A stretch of DNA of 64,000 nt from contig CAIKHO010000065.1 in the NCBI GenBank assembly GCA_903827245.1, positions 34,616 to 98,615 of the forward strand, given 5' to 3'. Each line of letters begins with the position of its first letter. Position 1 is the stretch's first letter. This DNA comes from an uncultured Opitutia bacterium (GTDB lineage Bacteria > Verrucomicrobiota > Verrucomicrobiia > Opitutales > Opitutaceae). A model generated the notes under the pieces. The model searched no databases and had not been told where the DNA came from. It was given only the letters and a program-made list of their open reading frames with translations. The translations under genes were made by a program, and so were the position numbers. This document shows positions 61,767 to 64,000 of this stretch, one piece after another.

Positions 61767-62783
61767 ATGATCGAAGTCTCGCACCTGTCCCGCGTCTTTC
61801 GCACCTACAAGAAACAGCCGGGCTTCTGGGGCGGCGTGCGCGGGCTGTTCCGGCGCGAGTTCGAGGAGACGCGGGCGGCGGATGACATCAACTTCACCAT
61901 CGCGGAGGGCGAGTTCGTGGGGTTTCTCGGGCCCAATGGCGCCGGCAAGACCACCACGCTCAAGATGCTTTCGGGCCTCATCTATCCCACCAGCGGCACC
62001 GCGCGGGTCGCCGGTTTCGACCCCACCCGGAGGGAGAACGCCTACCGCCGGATCTTCGCCCTCGTGCTCGGCCAGAAGAACCAGCTCTGGTGGGACCTGC
62101 CCGCCATCGAGTCATTTCTCCTGCTCCGGCACATCTACGGCCTGCCGTCGGATCAGTACCGGCAGACCCTCGACGAACTCGTCGACCTGCTAGGCGTGCG
62201 CGAGAAACTCAACGTCATGGTGCGCGAGCTTTCCCTCGGCGAGCGCATGAAGATGGAACTGATCGCCGCCCTGTTGCACCGGCCGCGCGTCCTGTTTCTC
62301 GACGAGCCCACCATCGGCCTCGATGTGGTGTCGCAAAAAGCCGTGCGCCAGTTCCTGCGCGACTACAACCGCCGGCACCGCGTCACCATCCTCCTCACCA
62401 GCCACTATATGGCGGACATCAAGGAGCTTTGCGAGCGGGTCATCGTCATCCACAAGGGCAAGAAGATCTACGATGGCGCGCTCGACCGCCTGGAATCGGG
62501 CTCCGGCAGCCGCAAGAAAATCATCACCTTCCTCCCCGCCCTCGGCAGTGTCGAAGGAGCCGCCCTGACGGGCGCCCAGGCCGCCTCGTTTCCCGATGAC
62601 TGGCAATCGCATTACGGCGCGACCACGCGCGGCGACGACGGCAAGTTCACGCTGCGCGTGCCGAGCGAAAACATCGCCGCCGTCTCCCAGGAAATCCTGC
62701 ACACCGGCCCCGTGGCCGACATCACCATCGAGGATGTGCCGCTGGAAGACGTGATCGCGGAGCTCTTCAACGCCCAGGCGTGA
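61767..62783 (+). CDS. ABC-2-type transporter ATPase, no permease beside it
   Basis: The 338-residue ATPase has Walker A GPNGAGKTT, Q-loop VLGQKNQLWWDL, signature LSLGERMKMEL (usual LSGGQ altered to LSLGE), Walker B VLFLDEPTIGLD and a switch His in LLTSHYMAD. The loop LGQKNQLWWDLP is typical of the NatA-like/DUF990-associated group. Such ATPases are normally followed by two ABC-2 permease genes. Here the next gene is on the opposite strand, so the partner is encoded elsewhere or has been lost. Confidence 0.9.
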   Translation: MIEVSHLSRVFRTYKKQPGFWGGVRGLFRREFEETRAADDINFTIAEGEFVGFLGPNGAGKTTTLKMLSGLIYPTSGTARVAGFDPTRRENAYRRIFALVLGQKNQLWWDLPAIESFLLLRHIYGLPSDQYRQTLDELVDLLGVREKLNVMVRELSLGERMKMELIAALLHRPRVLFLDEPTIGLDVVSQKAVRQFLRDYNRRHRVTILLTSHYMADIKELCERVIVIHKGKKIYDGALDRLESGSGSRKKIITFLPALGSVEGAALTGAQAASFPDDWQSHYGATTRGDDGKFTLRVPSENIAAVSQEILHTGPVADITIEDVPLEDVIAELFNAQA

Positions 62784-62813
62784 ACGCGCGGGCCGCACGC
62801 CGGCCCAGCGCGT
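62784..62813. terminator. bidirectional hairpin between convergent genes
   Basis: acgcgcgggccg (62784-62795) pairs with cggcccagcgcgt (62801-62813) apart from one bulged base, directly after the ABC ATPase stop and 8 bases from the end of the nucleotidyltransferase gene. There is no T-tract on either side, so termination is uncertain. Confidence 0.4.
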
Positions 62814-62820
62814 CCGTCCC

Positions 62821-63711
62821 TCAGCCCGCTTGCTCCGCCCGGGCGGAATTGCGCACCAGCAATTCGTCCATGCCGGACGGCACCTGCCAGGCTGGGATCA
62901 ATTCGCGCATCAGGGCGCGCATTCCCTTGAAGGCGGTCCACGCCGCGCGCCCGAGGTCCTCGCGCCGGAGTCGCGCGTCAACCTGCACCCAGGTCAGTTC
63001 TTCCGGCGAAAGCGTCGACTCCACCTTGCGGCCGAGGCCAAACGACTGCACCGGCTGTCCCCGGCGCAGGCGCAGCTCGCGCATGAGGCGGAAATTGATC
63101 TCGGCCAGGGACCGGTGCGTCAGGTGCTGGGCGGCCGAAAGCTCGCCCCGTTCCAGCTTCTGAAACACCCAGCAAAGATCGCAGAGAAAAATATCCGCCA
63201 GGTTCACCGCCTCCGGGTCGGACAGGCGGACCCCGGGCATCTCGGCGACAATCCGCGCATAAAAAGCGCCCCACTCCTTTTCGCCCTTCAGGAACCGGTA
63301 GCCGGAGTGCATGCAGGTCGCGATCTCATTGAGTGCGACCCGCAATCCTCCGCGGCGCCGGTGCAGCCCGCAGCGCACGGCGAGCCGCCCGAGCCGAAGC
63401 CGTTTGACCGGCACGAGCACCAGGTCAATTTCACCCGAGACAAACAGCGCGGTGACCTTGCGCACCCCGCCCGTGGCCGGCCGCACCGCCTGGAGGCAAA
63501 ATCCACCCCCGGGAACGGCCGACCGCCAATCGATCTGCTCCAGGCGCGCCGCATCGGAGGTGACGACATGAAGATCAAGGTCGGAACGGCTGCCGGGCGC
63601 CGCCGCGGAGGTCATGCGCGCACTCGAGCCAAAGAGCACGGCCGCCTCCACCGCCGTCTCCTGCTGCAGCCATGCCGCGACCGCCGGCAACAAGTCAATT
63701 TGCCCGGTCAT
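62821..63711 (-). CDS. nucleotidyltransferase-fold protein (Pol beta superfamily)
   Basis: The 296-residue protein has the superfamily signature: GSSARMTS followed by SDLDLHVV, with the paired metal Asp residues, and a third acidic position in GEIDLVLV. The C-terminal two thirds are helical (LADIFLCDLCWVFQKLERG, INFRLMRELRLRRG), as in aminoglycoside nucleotidyltransferases and MNT/HEPN-like proteins fused in one chain. Substrate is unknown; no antitoxin-like small partner gene is next to it. Confidence 0.78.
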   Translation of the reverse strand: MTGQIDLLPAVAAWLQQETAVEAAVLFGSSARMTSAAAPGSRSDLDLHVVTSDAARLEQIDWRSAVPGGGFCLQAVRPATGGVRKVTALFVSGEIDLVLVPVKRLRLGRLAVRCGLHRRRGGLRVALNEIATCMHSGYRFLKGEKEWGAFYARIVAEMPGVRLSDPEAVNLADIFLCDLCWVFQKLERGELSAAQHLTHRSLAEINFRLMRELRLRRGQPVQSFGLGRKVESTLSPEELTWVQVDARLRREDLGRAAWTAFKGMRALMRELIPAWQVPSGMDELLVRNSARAEQAG

Positions 63712-63787
63712 GATTTCCTCCGTCCCGCCCGCCCGTGAAGTCCACCACCGCCGGTTGGTTGCATGCGCAGATTTCCACCGCCCACCC

Positions 63788-64000
63788 TCAGCACGATCGC
63801 AGCGAGATCAGGATTTCCGTGCCTTCCATGCCGGGTCCGGCGTGGATCTCCCCGTGATGGAGCCGAAGGATTTCCTTGGCGAGAAAGACGCCCATCCGGC
63901 CCTGGTTCGGCACGGCGCCCGTCACCGGCTCCGGCAGGATTCCTTCCAATTCTAGATGCCGGCCCTTCAGCGACAACAGGGCTGTGAGCTCCGCCCCCGT
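63788..64000 (-). CDS. sensor histidine kinase, C-terminal end only
   Basis: The frame is open to the right window edge; 70 residues are visible. GRMGVFLAKEILRLHHGEIH followed by GTEILISLRS is the G2-box and last strand of a HATPase_c domain (usual GxGLxxxxxIxxxHGGxI then GTxFxxxLP). The rest of the protein lies beyond the window. It is upstream of, and on the same strand as, the nucleotidyltransferase. Confidence 0.72.
   Translation of the reverse strand, partial: TGAELTALLSLKGRHLELEGILPEPVTGAVPNQGRMGVFLAKEILRLHHGEIHAGPGMEGTEILISLRSC

Overview
The window is GC-rich, densely coding DNA from what I infer to be a verrucomicrobium, most likely Opitutaceae (Opitutus/Lacunisphaera-like). The clues are a GreA-type elongation factor with a very long N-terminal extension as known from the PVC group, a type IV pilin-like secretome, MEP-pathway isoprenoid genes, and weak or absent Shine-Dalgarno sites at many genes. 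About 57 protein genes are supported. Two are cut by the window edges. I see no rRNA, tRNA, CRISPR array, insertion sequence or prophage.

Layout. 1-5111: a cut methyltransferase, then a minus-strand lipid cluster (ACP-dehydratase fusion, ketoacyl synthase, short-chain dehydrogenase, GT28-like glycosyltransferase). 5387-16582: housekeeping and single genes (GT4, YbgC-like thioesterase, queG, aroK, a transglutaminase plus DUF2126 amidoligase pair, FKBP, a LOG-family protein, purD). 16579-25451: secreted protein, LMW phosphatase, glyA, a small membrane protein, a CHASE-PAS hybrid kinase, an MFS transporter and a lipoprotein aspartyl protease. 25532-33414: rsmB, greA-like, LysE-type exporter, ArsR-methyltransferase fusion, a prepilin and three exported proteins. 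33592-38454: ptsI and the isoprenoid/pyrimidine group ispE-pyrF-ispD-ispF. 38451-45689: three oligopeptide-binding proteins and OppBC, with no OppDF ATPases. 45808-56362: MsbA-like exporter and a surface-glycan cluster (GT9, four GT2, three methyltransferases) interrupted by an ORF6N-domain gene. 56380-64000: DUF721, rpsO-pnp, surE, a BamE-like glycine-rich lipoprotein, an ABC ATPase, a nucleotidyltransferase and the end of a histidine kinase.

The most unusual property is in the spacers. Many intergenic gaps hold imperfect inverted repeats whose arms are built from short degenerate tandem units with a strict period of 7, or about 9-10, nucleotides. The arm sequences differ between loci, but the architecture is the same. 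Some have become coding: they supply the lipoprotein signal peptides of the aspartyl protease and of the first OppA, and the C-terminal tail of PyrF. Separate REP/REPIN-like palindromes occur in at least two sequence families; one 50-nt copy pair at 8322 and 43587 differs at only 2 positions. The rpsO-pnp spacer is a series of hairpins resembling the regulated pnp leader of enterobacteria in arrangement.
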